Part shown: in pieces, positions 40,558 to 50,081 of the stretch | Layout of the letters: each line of letters begins with the position of its first letter | Position numbering within the stretch: position 1 is the stretch's first letter | NCBI GenBank assembly: GCA_947500435.1 | Contig: CANMRV010000002.1 | Span: 620,001 to 684,000 of the forward strand | Length of the DNA stretch: 64,000 nucleotides | Reading direction: 5' to 3' | Source of the DNA: an uncultured Flavobacteriaceae bacterium | GTDB taxonomy: Bacteria; Bacteroidota; Bacteroidia; Flavobacteriales; Flavobacteriaceae | Made by a program: the position numbers and the translations under genes | Notes under the pieces: model-generated | Databases searched by the model: none | The model's input: the letters and a program-made list of their open reading frames with translations, nothing else | What the model was told of the DNA's origin: nothing

Positions 40558-41076
40558 CTACCAGAGTTCGGCAATCTCCTTTTTTACAAAAGCTAGGGCA
40601 GTTGCTGAGGGATTTTGCTTATCCATCGTTTCAGTCAAAACATCTTCACGAAGTTTATCTGCGGAATCTGTTTCGCTAATTCCCGCCTTACGAATCATTT
40701 GAATGGTGGCACTTTTGGCTGCTTTGATTACATTCCATAATTCATCGGTCAAATAAATTTGCTGTGAAAGGTTGTGTTCGAATTCATTTTCGATGCTTTT
40801 AATCAACAGATTTTCATAAGCTGACTTATCAGACGATTTTGGTTTAACACGAAGTACCAAACTAGGAATTGAAATACGCTCTAGGAATAAAGCCATACGT
40901 TCGTAGGCCTGCAAACGAATAGGCAATGTACTGGCTTGAGAATCTTTATGCAATAAGAAACGTCTTCTACCTTCTTCATTGTTGGTATGCATTCTAAAAA
41001 AGTAAAATGCTATTGCACCTGTAACAACTGATGGTAATAAATATGCAAAGAGTTGAAAAATTTGATCGCCCGTCAT
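40558..41076 (-). CDS. DUF7935-like membrane-anchored protein
   Basis: A 172-residue protein with one N-terminal helix (QIFQLFAYLLPSVVTGAIAF) followed by EGRRRFLLHKD and LPIRLQAYERMALFLERISI, a pattern I associate with the DUF7935 family of Bacteroidota. The rest is helical. It has no known function. It ends 73 bases from the convergent patatin stop and is divergent from the large lipoprotein gene across a long intergenic region. Confidence 0.72.
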   Translation of the reverse strand: MTGDQIFQLFAYLLPSVVTGAIAFYFFRMHTNNEEGRRRFLLHKDSQASTLPIRLQAYERMALFLERISIPSLVLRVKPKSSDKSAYENLLIKSIENEFEHNLSQQIYLTDELWNVIKAAKSATIQMIRKAGISETDSADKLREDVLTETMDKQNPSATALAFVKKEIAELW

Positions 41077-41513
41077 TTTTGGTTTTTGATGTTGGTTACT
41101 TGATTTAGAACGGCGTTTTTTTTGAAAAAGTATGTCCTTTTTTCTAGAATTTTCTAGTACACCATTGTATTTGTTTTTCTAATTGCTTCCATCATAAAAT
41201 AATTCTTATTCAAATCGTTTGTTGAAAGCAATGACCCGGTCAAGCAGATAGCTTATTACGAAAAATTTATTTTTAAGAACTTGAAGACTTTAATGACATC
41301 ATTGGAATAGTATAATGCGGTTCAATTAAATCTAAAGGCTTTCGATGTTGTTTGAGAACTCAAAAAATAGGATGAATAAAAATTTTCTGAAAAATATTAT
41401 TTTTTAAGACATTGACATCTGCTAAAATAAGTGTGCATTCAAAGCGTTTATTGAAAACACAGGTTAACACTAACCATCTCGTTTACGATAACTGACCTTA
41501 ACTATCCATAATT
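41077..41513. other. Gene-free 437-base divergent region with a 22-base direct repeat
   Basis: No convincing reading frame is present between the divergent genes. ATTCAAATCGTTTGTTGAAAGC (41208-41229) and a copy that agrees at 19 of 22 positions (41437-41458) lie 229 bases apart in the same orientation. Each has TTCAA/TTGAA arms around eight bases, so both look like binding sites for one dimeric regulator. The second copy lies 56 bases before the lipoprotein ATG. Confidence 0.5.
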
Positions 41514-43124
41514 ATGCGTATTAGAATTTTCCTATCACTAATTTTTCTAGCATCATTTTTTGCATGTGATAAACTAGAAGACCCCATACCTAAGAGCCCA
41601 ACAAATGAAGAAGACCCCATTGCTAGAGATGTGAAGAAGCCTGAATTGACTGTTATGGGTTTCTCAGATGTAATTGAGACTTATGCTGATATTTCAATCA
41701 CTATTATTGACGACTCGGCAGTTGAAACCAAAGTCATTCATGAAGGCGAAGAACTTTCAATCAGTACGGAGAAACAATTTGAATTTTCGATAGATCCTTA
41801 TATTATTCCCGTTGGGCAAACTAGTTTTTCAATTGTCTCAACTGATGAGGAGGGCAATGTTGTTTCAGAGACATTTTCAGTAGAGATTAAACATCTGCTA
41901 ATGATTTTTGACTACGGTAATAGGGAGAATAGTAACCGATTGATTAATTGGGTCTTTTTCAACGACTTGGACGGTAAGGAATTGTCTTTGCATGAACCTA
42001 AATTAGGTGAACAGAAAATTTATAGCCAAGAGTTGGTCGAAACCGACAAGATTTATTACACAAAAGTTTGGCATGTTTATGATAGTGGGAGTATGTACAA
42101 TGGCTTATTTCTGGATACCTTCGAAGTAGCACTCGGGAGTTATCGTGTATCGAGTGAGGAAATAGAAACTGCACCTACTTCCAATGAATTAAGTCTACAG
42201 ATAAATAATGTTCCCTATGCTTTTGGCCCTGCTTACATAGCCTATGGCCCAGGTTATTTTACAAATATGTTTGAAGGTAACCAGTCATCCACGACTCTAA
42301 CAATTATGCATGATGGAATAAATGATATTTACCTTCGGACAAATTCAAGGGGAACCGATCCGGTTTTCGATGGTAAAAAGGAAAACTATAAATATGTGAA
42401 AATTATACCCGAAGATGGTGAAACCCAAATTGAAGTTGGTTTAAATGACTTTGTTCCTGCTGATGATAACATTAGACTAGATATTCCGGAACATGACGTG
42501 GGGTCGCTTTTCTTCCTCCGTAATGCTTCCGACAATACTGTAGATTTTAATGATTTCAGAACCCATAATATCTTTAGTATTGACGAAGCGGATGAAGTAA
42601 CATTACAATACTTGGACCTCCCTATTTTATCAGGATTGAATCTATATCATAACAGGTTGACCTATTCCAAAAACGGAGTAAGATATGATGCATGGGGAAC
42701 AGATGACGATTTAGATGAAAATATGCCAAGTTGGACTGCTAATGTTCAGATTGTCGATTCAATTTTCGGCCTGAATGCTAATAATCCTGAAGTTGATTAC
42801 TATTCAGTAGTTTTTTCAAAGGAACAGACCGCACCCGATTATAGTTGGCGTAATAAGTTGGATTGGACATATGGCATTTTTGGTCAGAGTAGTGCTATGA
42901 TAGAAATTCCTCGTTTAACATTGCCCCAGGAGATATCAGAAACGCTAGATGACGTTTTTTTTCAGACAATTGATGATATGACTTGGAAAAATGTTTCAGC
43001 CACTAATTATGAAAGATATGATTCGTATGAAGAAGTTGTTGATTGGCTTGCTTTAAACCAAAACTTGAGAAAGGAAGTGAGCGACAAATTTAGAAAAGTA
43101 ACTTTTCGGAATCCAACTAACTAA
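41514..43124 (+). CDS. Large uncharacterised lipoprotein
   Basis: A 536-residue lipoprotein (signal ending FFACDK, Cys18). Its N-terminal part (about 40-125) looks like an Ig/PKD-type strand domain (ADISITIIDDSAVETKVIH, IPVGQTSFSIVSTDEEGNVV). The remaining 400 residues are strand-rich with acidic patches, and I do not recognise them. An outer-membrane location is likely. The gene stands alone behind a long upstream region with a repeated motif that may control it. Confidence 0.62.
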   Translation: MRIRIFLSLIFLASFFACDKLEDPIPKSPTNEEDPIARDVKKPELTVMGFSDVIETYADISITIIDDSAVETKVIHEGEELSISTEKQFEFSIDPYIIPVGQTSFSIVSTDEEGNVVSETFSVEIKHLLMIFDYGNRENSNRLINWVFFNDLDGKELSLHEPKLGEQKIYSQELVETDKIYYTKVWHVYDSGSMYNGLFLDTFEVALGSYRVSSEEIETAPTSNELSLQINNVPYAFGPAYIAYGPGYFTNMFEGNQSSTTLTIMHDGINDIYLRTNSRGTDPVFDGKKENYKYVKIIPEDGETQIEVGLNDFVPADDNIRLDIPEHDVGSLFFLRNASDNTVDFNDFRTHNIFSIDEADEVTLQYLDLPILSGLNLYHNRLTYSKNGVRYDAWGTDDDLDENMPSWTANVQIVDSIFGLNANNPEVDYYSVVFSKEQTAPDYSWRNKLDWTYGIFGQSSAMIEIPRLTLPQEISETLDDVFFQTIDDMTWKNVSATNYERYDSYEEVVDWLALNQNLRKEVSDKFRKVTFRNPTN

Positions 43125-43250
43125 GTGTAGTAAGTCTTACATCTACAATTTTTGTATTTCTTTTTAGCTTTCTAAAAAGAATATAATAGCTTAAAATTGC
43201 ATTGATGCCACATAAGGCAGCGTTGTGAAATGTTGGTTGGTGCTTAGACT

Positions 43251-44018
43251 TTAGTTTTTCATATTCTCTTTCACCATCTTATAAAACTCATCAAACTTGG
43301 GATGGATTCTTATAAGAACACCTTCTTTCAAATTCCCGTCTTTGCCCACTGCGGTAATTCTTTCGGGAGCAATCTCAAGACGTTGTAAAGCACTACTAAT
43401 AGCAGATGCTTGCTGTGCAGGAAGGTCTAAATTCCCTGTCATACTTAATCCTTCAATGGTAACAGCCATATTTGGATTTGCAACTAGTATTTGACCTATT
43501 TTTTGTACCCATGGTTCGGCTTCTACAGCGATGGTCGACCCTGTATCGCTTCCAAAAAGGGAGGCCAATCCCGAAGAAATTACAACCATTCCATTTGATA
43601 CACCTATTTTCGCATTTTCACCTAAAGTCTGTTTTGCATTGGTCAACACTACTAGGGCAGTAGAGTCATTGCTGGCTATTGCATCGTTAATTGCTTTTAA
43701 CTGCCGCTCTTTGACATTAAGGCTCTCCATCGCCTTGTTCATGTTCGTAGAGTTTTGACTTGATAATTGAGAGAAGCTATTCAAGTTCTTCATCAATGTT
43801 TTGTTAGCATCACGAAGTTCTAATGCTTGAGCCTCAAAAGATTCGGCTTTTGCTAAACTTGCTTTTTCGTTCCGTTGCGCCGTAGCAACTTCATTGCTCA
43901 CGGAATCAAGTTGAGATTTTAAAGTACTTATTTCTGCGATAAGTTCACTCTTTTTTTGCGCGTTTACAGATGCACTAAGAATCAATACAAAACTGAGGGA
44001 AAGTAAAATTCTCTTCAT
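43251..44018 (-). CDS. Degenerate OmpA/MotB-like secreted protein
   Basis: A 255-residue protein with a signal peptide (LLSLSFVLILSASVNAQ), a coiled coil (about 22-125, for example LIAEISTLKSQLDSVSNEVA) and a C-terminal domain that follows the OmpA-like pattern of the protein at 54.1-54.9 kb. Both end with nearly the same tail (FDEFYKMVKENMK here, IDQFYSMIEEGMK there). The peptidoglycan-binding Asp and Arg positions (the GHTDD and NRRTR segments of the intact paralogue) are not conserved here. It is probably a decayed or re-purposed paralogue. Confidence 0.68.
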   Translation of the reverse strand: MKRILLSLSFVLILSASVNAQKKSELIAEISTLKSQLDSVSNEVATAQRNEKASLAKAESFEAQALELRDANKTLMKNLNSFSQLSSQNSTNMNKAMESLNVKERQLKAINDAIASNDSTALVVLTNAKQTLGENAKIGVSNGMVVISSGLASLFGSDTGSTIAVEAEPWVQKIGQILVANPNMAVTIEGLSMTGNLDLPAQQASAISSALQRLEIAPERITAVGKDGNLKEGVLIRIHPKFDEFYKMVKENMKN

Positions 44019-44080
44019 AATTGGAGTCTTTGGGATGTAATTAGGGTTAAATACTGCACAAAAGTATATTATTTTACCTA

Positions 44081-45643
44081 TTAGATGAAATCCTTACCTC
44101 CAAGATACTCACAATCATAGAGCATTTTAGTGCTTTCGAAAGGGACTTCAGTCTTATTGTACCCATACGTAGTCCGTAAATTTCGAGTCAAATCAATATC
44201 ATCGACATTTACCTGAATATCGTGCATGGTAAACTGACATGGGTGCTCATAACCTGCGGCATGAGTTATTTCTACTAGTTCTTTTCGGAAAGTTTTGAAG
44301 TATTGTGCCAGTCGGTCAGACTTTAAAGGAATGTTGATTCCGTTTTGACGCCATTTGTTTTGTGTCGCGATTCCCGCCGGACATTTGTTGGTATGGCACA
44401 CTTGCGCTTGAATACAACCAATACTCATCATCGCTTCTCTAGCAACATTAATACAATCGACACCCATAGCAAAGGCCATAGCAGCTTTAGCTGGGAAGCC
44501 TAACTTTCCACTTCCAATGAAAACAATACGATTCGTTAAATTTCGTGTTTGAAAGACTTTGTATAATTCAGAAAACCCATACACCCAAGGCAAAGAAACA
44601 TGATCTGCAAAGGATGGAGGAGCGGCTCCGGTTCCACCTTCACCACCATCAACGGCAATGAAATCGGGACCTCTACCAGTTTTCAACATGATTTCCGCCA
44701 ATTCTTCCCATTGGTCTAATTTTCCAATGGCCCCTTTGATTCCTACGGGCAATCCGGTGGTTTCGGCGATGGTTTCGATTAATTGCATTAATTCAGGAAC
44801 ATTGCTAAAGGCTTTGTGCGTAGCAGGGGAAAGGACATCCTTTCCAACTTCTACTCCTCTTATTTCAGCAATTTCCCTAGTGAGTTTTGCACCTGGTAAC
44901 ACGCCACCTTTTCCAGGTTTTGCACCTTGGGACAATTTGATTTCAATAGCCTTGATACAGGGATTATCTTCTACCAATTGTTTCATTTTTTCCAGAGAAA
45001 AATTTCCATCCGAAGAACGAACACCAAAATAACCCGTTCCAAAGTGAAAGACGATATCTCCACCTTGCTTGTGATATGGGGAGAGTCCACCTTCACCAGT
45101 ATTATGGAAAGCCTGTGCTTTGGCAACTCCTTTGTTTAAGGCCTCAACGGCCGCTGCCGAAAGGGAACCAAAACTCATTGCGGAAACATTGATTACCGAA
45201 GCGGGACGATACGGCTTCCTTCTTTTGTTGTAAGCTCCCATGATTTTAGCACAGGGCACAAAATCTTTATGTTCCTCATTCGGATGACCTTCAGGGGTTT
45301 TAAAAGCCATCATCTGATTCTTTACAAAAATATGCTGATGTTCATAAATGTCGCGATCTGTTCCGAATCCTTCGTAGTTGTTTTCCTTTTTAGCGGAGGC
45401 ATAAATCCAGCCTCTTTCAATACGATTAAAAGGAAGTTCTTCACGATTGTTTGCTACGAAATACTGTCGCATTTCAGGACCGATACTTTCCAGCCAGTAT
45501 CGCAAGTGTCCGACTATCGGATAATTATGCGATAAAGTATGTGACTTTTGGATAAAGATGTCCCTGAAGGCGACTAGTCCCAATATTCCTAAGACATATC
45601 CCCACCATGGTACTGAGGAAAGTGTATTCAGAAAGGCTTCCAT
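44081..45643 (-). CDS. FMN-binding glutamate synthase-family protein
   Basis: A 520-residue protein with an N-terminal membrane helix (VPWWGYVLGILGLVAF). The FMN-binding GltS barrel is clear: AMSFGSLSAAAVEALNKGV, LSQGAKPGKGGVLPG, VDGGEGGTGAAPPSF, and the cysteine cluster CHTNKCPAGIATQ. It lacks the amidotransferase domain of true GltB, so its reaction is unknown; membrane-linked oxidoreductases of this family are common in Bacteroidota. It is followed by no obvious partner on the same strand. Confidence 0.88.
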   Translation of the reverse strand: MEAFLNTLSSVPWWGYVLGILGLVAFRDIFIQKSHTLSHNYPIVGHLRYWLESIGPEMRQYFVANNREELPFNRIERGWIYASAKKENNYEGFGTDRDIYEHQHIFVKNQMMAFKTPEGHPNEEHKDFVPCAKIMGAYNKRRKPYRPASVINVSAMSFGSLSAAAVEALNKGVAKAQAFHNTGEGGLSPYHKQGGDIVFHFGTGYFGVRSSDGNFSLEKMKQLVEDNPCIKAIEIKLSQGAKPGKGGVLPGAKLTREIAEIRGVEVGKDVLSPATHKAFSNVPELMQLIETIAETTGLPVGIKGAIGKLDQWEELAEIMLKTGRGPDFIAVDGGEGGTGAAPPSFADHVSLPWVYGFSELYKVFQTRNLTNRIVFIGSGKLGFPAKAAMAFAMGVDCINVAREAMMSIGCIQAQVCHTNKCPAGIATQNKWRQNGINIPLKSDRLAQYFKTFRKELVEITHAAGYEHPCQFTMHDIQVNVDDIDLTRNLRTTYGYNKTEVPFESTKMLYDCEYLGGKDFI

Positions 45644-45693
45644 TGCGGTTGGTTTATTTTTAAAGGTTTAATTAACGTACAAACTCTGAACTT

Positions 45694-47007
45694 CTATTTA
45701 CCTTTTATTTTTTCCTCTAACATCGGAGTCACATCACTATTCAAGTAGTCTAAACTCATTTCTGTTAAGGTTTTAACGCCAAGAATTAATCCACTGTCAT
45801 CAATCAGAAAGTCAGGGGTATGATGCGGAAAAGATTCGGTATTTCCAGGAGTCATTCCTCCTAAGAAAAAGAAAAATCCTGGTGCTTCTCTTTGAAAATA
45901 GGAGAAATCTTCTGCGCCCGTTATTGCCTTTTGTGTGAGCACATTTCCCGCGCCAGCTGTTCGTTTAATTGTTGGTAACATTTGTTCTACCAATTCTGGA
46001 TGGTTATACGTAATGTCCGTGGCATCCTTTATCTCGCAAGTTGCTGCACCTCCATAGGCTTTGGCAATAGTTTCTACCATTTCTACCATTCGCTTATTCA
46101 ATTTGTCTTTCATGTCGTAGTCCAATGTGCGAATCGTACCAATCATTTCAGCACTTTCGGGAATGATATTAAAACGAACTCCGCTCGTGATTTTACCTAC
46201 TGTAATTACCGCCGCTTCATTGGTCAAGTTCGTTTCTCGACTAATAATCGTTTGCAAGCCATCAATAATTTTTGCGCTTATTAGAATTGGATCCACACCT
46301 GACCAAGGTTGTGAACCGTGACTTTGCTTTCCTTTTACTTTGATTGTAAAGCTCTGTGCTGCTGCCATAGTACCCCCAGATTTGTATTTGATAACGCCAA
46401 CTGGAGTCTGTGAGTTGATATGCAAACCGAAGATAGCATCAACCTTTGGGTTTTCCATTACGCCCTCTTTTACCATTAACAAAGCCCCACCTTCTTCACC
46501 TGGTGGTGGTCCTTCTTCTGATGGTTGAAAAATGAATTTGACCGTACCTTTGATCTTATCTTTGTTTTTCGAAAGAACTTCGGCTACTCCCATTAAGATT
46601 GCGGTATGTGTATCATGTCCGCAAGCGTGCATAACGGGTACTTCATTTCCCATAAATTCTCCCATGACAGTAGATTTGTATGGCAAGTCGTTTCGTTCAG
46701 GAACTGGTAAAGCATCAATATCAGCTCTTAAGGCAACTACTTTTCCAGGTTTGTTTCCTTTTAATAAACCTACAACTCCTGTATGGGCAACACCGGTTTG
46801 AACTTCGATTCCTAAAGATTTTAAGTGCTTCGCGATTTTTTCAGCGGTTTTGAACTCACGATTCCCCAATTCTGGATTTTGATGGATGTCTCTCCGCCAT
46901 TCAACTACTTTGCCCTCGACGGCGGAATAGTCCTTTTGTAGATTAGGGCCTTGCGCTATTGCAAAGCATCCTGAGAATAGTATTACTGTAAAGAGTAACT
47001 TCTTCAT
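45694..47007 (-). CDS. Secreted M20 amidohydrolase (hippurate hydrolase-like)
   Basis: A 437-residue protein with a signal peptide (LLFTVILFSGCFAIAQ). The M20 landmarks are VVALRADIDALPVPE, the metal-binding MHACGHDTHTAILMG, FIFQPSEEGPP with the catalytic Glu, and KQSHGSQPWSGVDPI. The family removes acyl groups from amino acids, for example hippurate or N-acetyl forms. The start lies about 12 bases after the stop of the DsrE-like gene, so the two may form an operon. Confidence 0.9.
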   Translation of the reverse strand: MKKLLFTVILFSGCFAIAQGPNLQKDYSAVEGKVVEWRRDIHQNPELGNREFKTAEKIAKHLKSLGIEVQTGVAHTGVVGLLKGNKPGKVVALRADIDALPVPERNDLPYKSTVMGEFMGNEVPVMHACGHDTHTAILMGVAEVLSKNKDKIKGTVKFIFQPSEEGPPPGEEGGALLMVKEGVMENPKVDAIFGLHINSQTPVGVIKYKSGGTMAAAQSFTIKVKGKQSHGSQPWSGVDPILISAKIIDGLQTIISRETNLTNEAAVITVGKITSGVRFNIIPESAEMIGTIRTLDYDMKDKLNKRMVEMVETIAKAYGGAATCEIKDATDITYNHPELVEQMLPTIKRTAGAGNVLTQKAITGAEDFSYFQREAPGFFFFLGGMTPGNTESFPHHTPDFLIDDSGLILGVKTLTEMSLDYLNSDVTPMLEEKIKGK

Positions 47008-47019
47008 TTTTGAGTGTAT

Positions 47020-47562
47020 TTAAAATTTAATTAGTCTATAATCTTCGTCTTGTAATTGTATTAAGGCAGTCATTGCCGAAAGGGATAGTTGAACTCCTTC
47101 AATCAAGTCTTCCCTTGGAAAACCTCGTGAGACTGATGATTGTCCGCAGAAAATAACTTGCCCGCCAGCATCCATCAAGGCCTTGAGAAGTTCTTGATTT
47201 GGATTGTCCGCCCCGTATTTTTTTTGATATGCCTTATTCGTAATCACATCTTTTGAAGCTTTGTTGTGCACCACCAAAGCGACTTTTAAGTTTTCCGCAG
47301 GAACACCACTTTGCGCATGCATATTTAAAAATCGGGCAGCCGTTTCAATAGTTGCGTTTACCGATTCATGGCTTTCAGGACTGTTCATGATATCGAAAAC
47401 TGCCTTGTATTCTTTAGAAGAATCTACTTTGAAGTCCGGATTATCAATTGCCCAGACTTTTCCGTAATCTTTTATTATTGGTCCGGTTTTCTTTGCTTGA
47501 GCTATTACGGAGGTTTGAGAAAGAAGCCCAATTAATAGGGTGAAAATGTATATTCTTTTCAT
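47020..47562 (-). CDS. Secreted DsrE-family protein
   Basis: A 180-residue protein with a signal peptide (FTLLIGLLSQTSVIAQ). The DsrE/YchN fold pattern appears in FLNMHAQSGVPAENLKVALV, VVHNKASKDVITNKAYQKKY and QVIFCGQSSVSRGF, whose cysteine is at the usual active site of sulfur relay proteins. The signal peptide makes sulfur transfer in the periplasm a question. It ends 12 bases from the M20 gene. Confidence 0.82.
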   Translation of the reverse strand: MKRIYIFTLLIGLLSQTSVIAQAKKTGPIIKDYGKVWAIDNPDFKVDSSKEYKAVFDIMNSPESHESVNATIETAARFLNMHAQSGVPAENLKVALVVHNKASKDVITNKAYQKKYGADNPNQELLKALMDAGGQVIFCGQSSVSRGFPREDLIEGVQLSLSAMTALIQLQDEDYRLIKF

Positions 47563-47704
47563 TCAATACGGTTCAGTCTCTAAATATATTCAAATTCGTT
47601 AAAACCCCTGTAGCATTGTTCATAATTATTGAAATGAAGTTTTTAAGATAAGGTGTATTATAGCTAAATTCACCATCCCATTTATTAATAGTTTAAAGAC
47701 GCTT

Positions 47705-50035
47705 TTGGAAAATTTTATAGACCAGTTGAATGAAGCCCAAAGAGCACCTGTTTTGCACAAAGATGGCCCATTGATGGTTATTGCCGGTGCAGGTTCGGGC
47801 AAGACGCGCGTGCTCACTTTTCGTATTGCCCATTTAATGGCGCAAGGGGTAGATGCCTTTAATATTTTGGCATTGACCTTTACGAACAAGGCTGCACGTG
47901 AGATGAAGAAGCGAATTGCAGATATTGCTGGTACAGCTGAAACTAAGAATTTGTGGATGGGAACTTTCCATTCCGTTTTCGCCAAACTATTGCGTTATGA
48001 CGGTGATAAATTGGGATTTCCTAGTAATTTCACGATTTACGATACCCAAGATTCTCAAAGACTAATTGCTTCCATCATCAAAGAAATGGGATTGGATAAG
48101 GATATATATAAGTACAAGCAAGTTCAGAATCGGATATCCTCTTACAAAAACAGTTTAATTACGGTCAAGGCCTATTTGAATAATCCTGAATTGGTGGAAG
48201 CTGATGCGATGGCAAAGCGTCCGCGAATGGGAGATATCTATCATAATTATGTAGAACGTTGTTTCAAAGCAGGAGCGATGGATTTTGATGATTTGCTGTT
48301 GCGCACCAACGAGTTATTGAATCGTTTTCCAGATGTGTTGGCGAAATATCAAGACCGTTTTCGATATATTTTGGTGGATGAGTATCAAGATACCAATCAT
48401 TCGCAATACCTTATTGTAAAGGCTTTATCCGATAGATATCAAAATATTTGCGTGGTTGGGGATGATGCACAGAGTATTTATTCTTTCCGTGGAGCAAACA
48501 TTAGTAATATTCTGAATTTTCAAAAGGACTATGATGATGTAGGGATGTATCGTTTGGAGCAGAATTATCGTTCTACCAAAAATATTGTTCAGGCGGCAAA
48601 CTCCATTATTGCAAATAACAAAGAACAGCTGGAAAAAGTTGTTTGGACGGCAAATGATGATGGTCCGCCAATTATAATTCATCGCAGTCCTACAGATGCC
48701 GAAGAGGGGCGCTACGTAGCGAATTCCATTTGGGAAAATCGGATGCAACATCAAATGCCTAACGGTAATTTTGCAGTGCTATATCGTACAAATTCCCAAT
48801 CAAGGTCAATTGAAGATGCTTTGCGTAAACGGGATATTCCCTATCGCATTTACGGGGGATTGTCGTTCTATCAACGCAAGGAAATCAAAGATGTACTTTC
48901 TTATTTGCGACTGGTAATCAATCCAAAAGATGAAGAGGCACTTAAACGTGTAATTAATTTCCCCACCCGTGGTATAGGCCAAACCACAATTGACAAATTA
49001 GTAGTTGCCGCAAATCATTATGGACGTTCGATTTTTGAGGTAATTGAAAATATTGATCGCATCGATTTAAAGATAAATGCGGGTACCAAACGAAAATTAC
49101 AAGACTTCGTTACCATGATTCAGAGTTTCCAAATCATGAGTGAAAGTGCCGATGCTTTTGTTCTTGCAGAGCATGTTTCAAAGAAGACAGGAATACTTTT
49201 AGAGTTTAAAAAAGATGGAACTCCCGAGGGTATAGCCCGAATGGAGAATATCGAGGAACTTTTAAACGGTATTCAAGATTTTGTAGAAGGGCAAAGAGAA
49301 TTAGATGAGGCCACAGGAAGTATTTCTGAGTTCCTAGAAGATGTCGCCTTAGCAACAGATTTAGACAAGGATACAGGTGATGATGACCGCGTGGCTTTAA
49401 TGACGATTCACTTAGCCAAAGGGCTAGAGTTTCCTCATGTTTATATTGTAGGGATGGAAGAAGACTTATTTCCTTCAGGAATGAGTATGAATACACGCAG
49501 TGAGTTGGAGGAGGAGCGAAGGTTGTTTTATGTGGCACTGACCCGTGCAGAAAAGCAAGCATATCTCACTTACACTCAAAACCGCTATCGTTGGGGAAAA
49601 TTAATAGATGCTGAACCTAGCCGTTTCTTAGAGGAAATTGATGAACAGTATGTTGAGAATCTAACACCAATTGACAGGGCTTCCTATCGTTATAAGCCTT
49701 TGATTGATAATGACATTTTCGGGGAAGTAGATAAAAGTACCTTACGACAGGTCAAACCCAAAAAAGGAACGCCACCATTGGTTGGTAAACCCAGTGAAAA
49801 TCAGCTTCGTAAACTAAGGAAGCTGAAACCTGAAATTGCTTCCCCTGTGGCAAATACAAATGTTATCGACCCAAATCTAGCAGAAGGTTCTTTAGTCAAT
49901 CATACTCGATTTGGTAGGGGCAAAGTACTGAAAATCGAAGGCGTGGGTAATGATAAAAAAGCGGAAATTCAGTTTGACAAAGGGGATGTTAAAAAGCTCT
50001 TACTGCGCTTCGCGAAGCTTGAGGTACTTTCCTAG
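47705..50035 (+). CDS. UvrD/PcrA-family DNA helicase, TTG start
   Basis: A 776-residue SF1A helicase that unwinds DNA in repair and replication restart. Walker A GAGSGKTR lies at about residues 29-36; RFRYILVDEYQDTNHSQY is motif II, VVGDDAQSIYSFRGA is motif III, and ATLTRAEKQAYLTYTQNRYR-type motifs end the core. The C-terminus ends in a PcrA-type SH3-like tail (GSLVNHTRFGRGKVLKI). The start codon is TTG at 47705 with no in-frame ATG nearby upstream, and the first residues (FIDQLNEAQRAPV) match the usual family N-terminus. It overlaps no neighbour. Confidence 0.93.
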   Translation: MENFIDQLNEAQRAPVLHKDGPLMVIAGAGSGKTRVLTFRIAHLMAQGVDAFNILALTFTNKAAREMKKRIADIAGTAETKNLWMGTFHSVFAKLLRYDGDKLGFPSNFTIYDTQDSQRLIASIIKEMGLDKDIYKYKQVQNRISSYKNSLITVKAYLNNPELVEADAMAKRPRMGDIYHNYVERCFKAGAMDFDDLLLRTNELLNRFPDVLAKYQDRFRYILVDEYQDTNHSQYLIVKALSDRYQNICVVGDDAQSIYSFRGANISNILNFQKDYDDVGMYRLEQNYRSTKNIVQAANSIIANNKEQLEKVVWTANDDGPPIIIHRSPTDAEEGRYVANSIWENRMQHQMPNGNFAVLYRTNSQSRSIEDALRKRDIPYRIYGGLSFYQRKEIKDVLSYLRLVINPKDEEALKRVINFPTRGIGQTTIDKLVVAANHYGRSIFEVIENIDRIDLKINAGTKRKLQDFVTMIQSFQIMSESADAFVLAEHVSKKTGILLEFKKDGTPEGIARMENIEELLNGIQDFVEGQRELDEATGSISEFLEDVALATDLDKDTGDDDRVALMTIHLAKGLEFPHVYIVGMEEDLFPSGMSMNTRSELEEERRLFYVALTRAEKQAYLTYTQNRYRWGKLIDAEPSRFLEEIDEQYVENLTPIDRASYRYKPLIDNDIFGEVDKSTLRQVKPKKGTPPLVGKPSENQLRKLRKLKPEIASPVANTNVIDPNLAEGSLVNHTRFGRGKVLKIEGVGNDKKAEIQFDKGDVKKLLLRFAKLEVLS

Positions 50036-50081
50036 TGTTCCCTATTGGACAAATTACCTTAAATTTGGTAAAAAAGTTACG

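Noticed and set aside
43126..43147. Weak hairpin TGTAGTAAG...CTACA after the large lipoprotein gene.
   Set aside because: The stem needs a bulge and an impossibly small loop; not strong enough to call a terminator.
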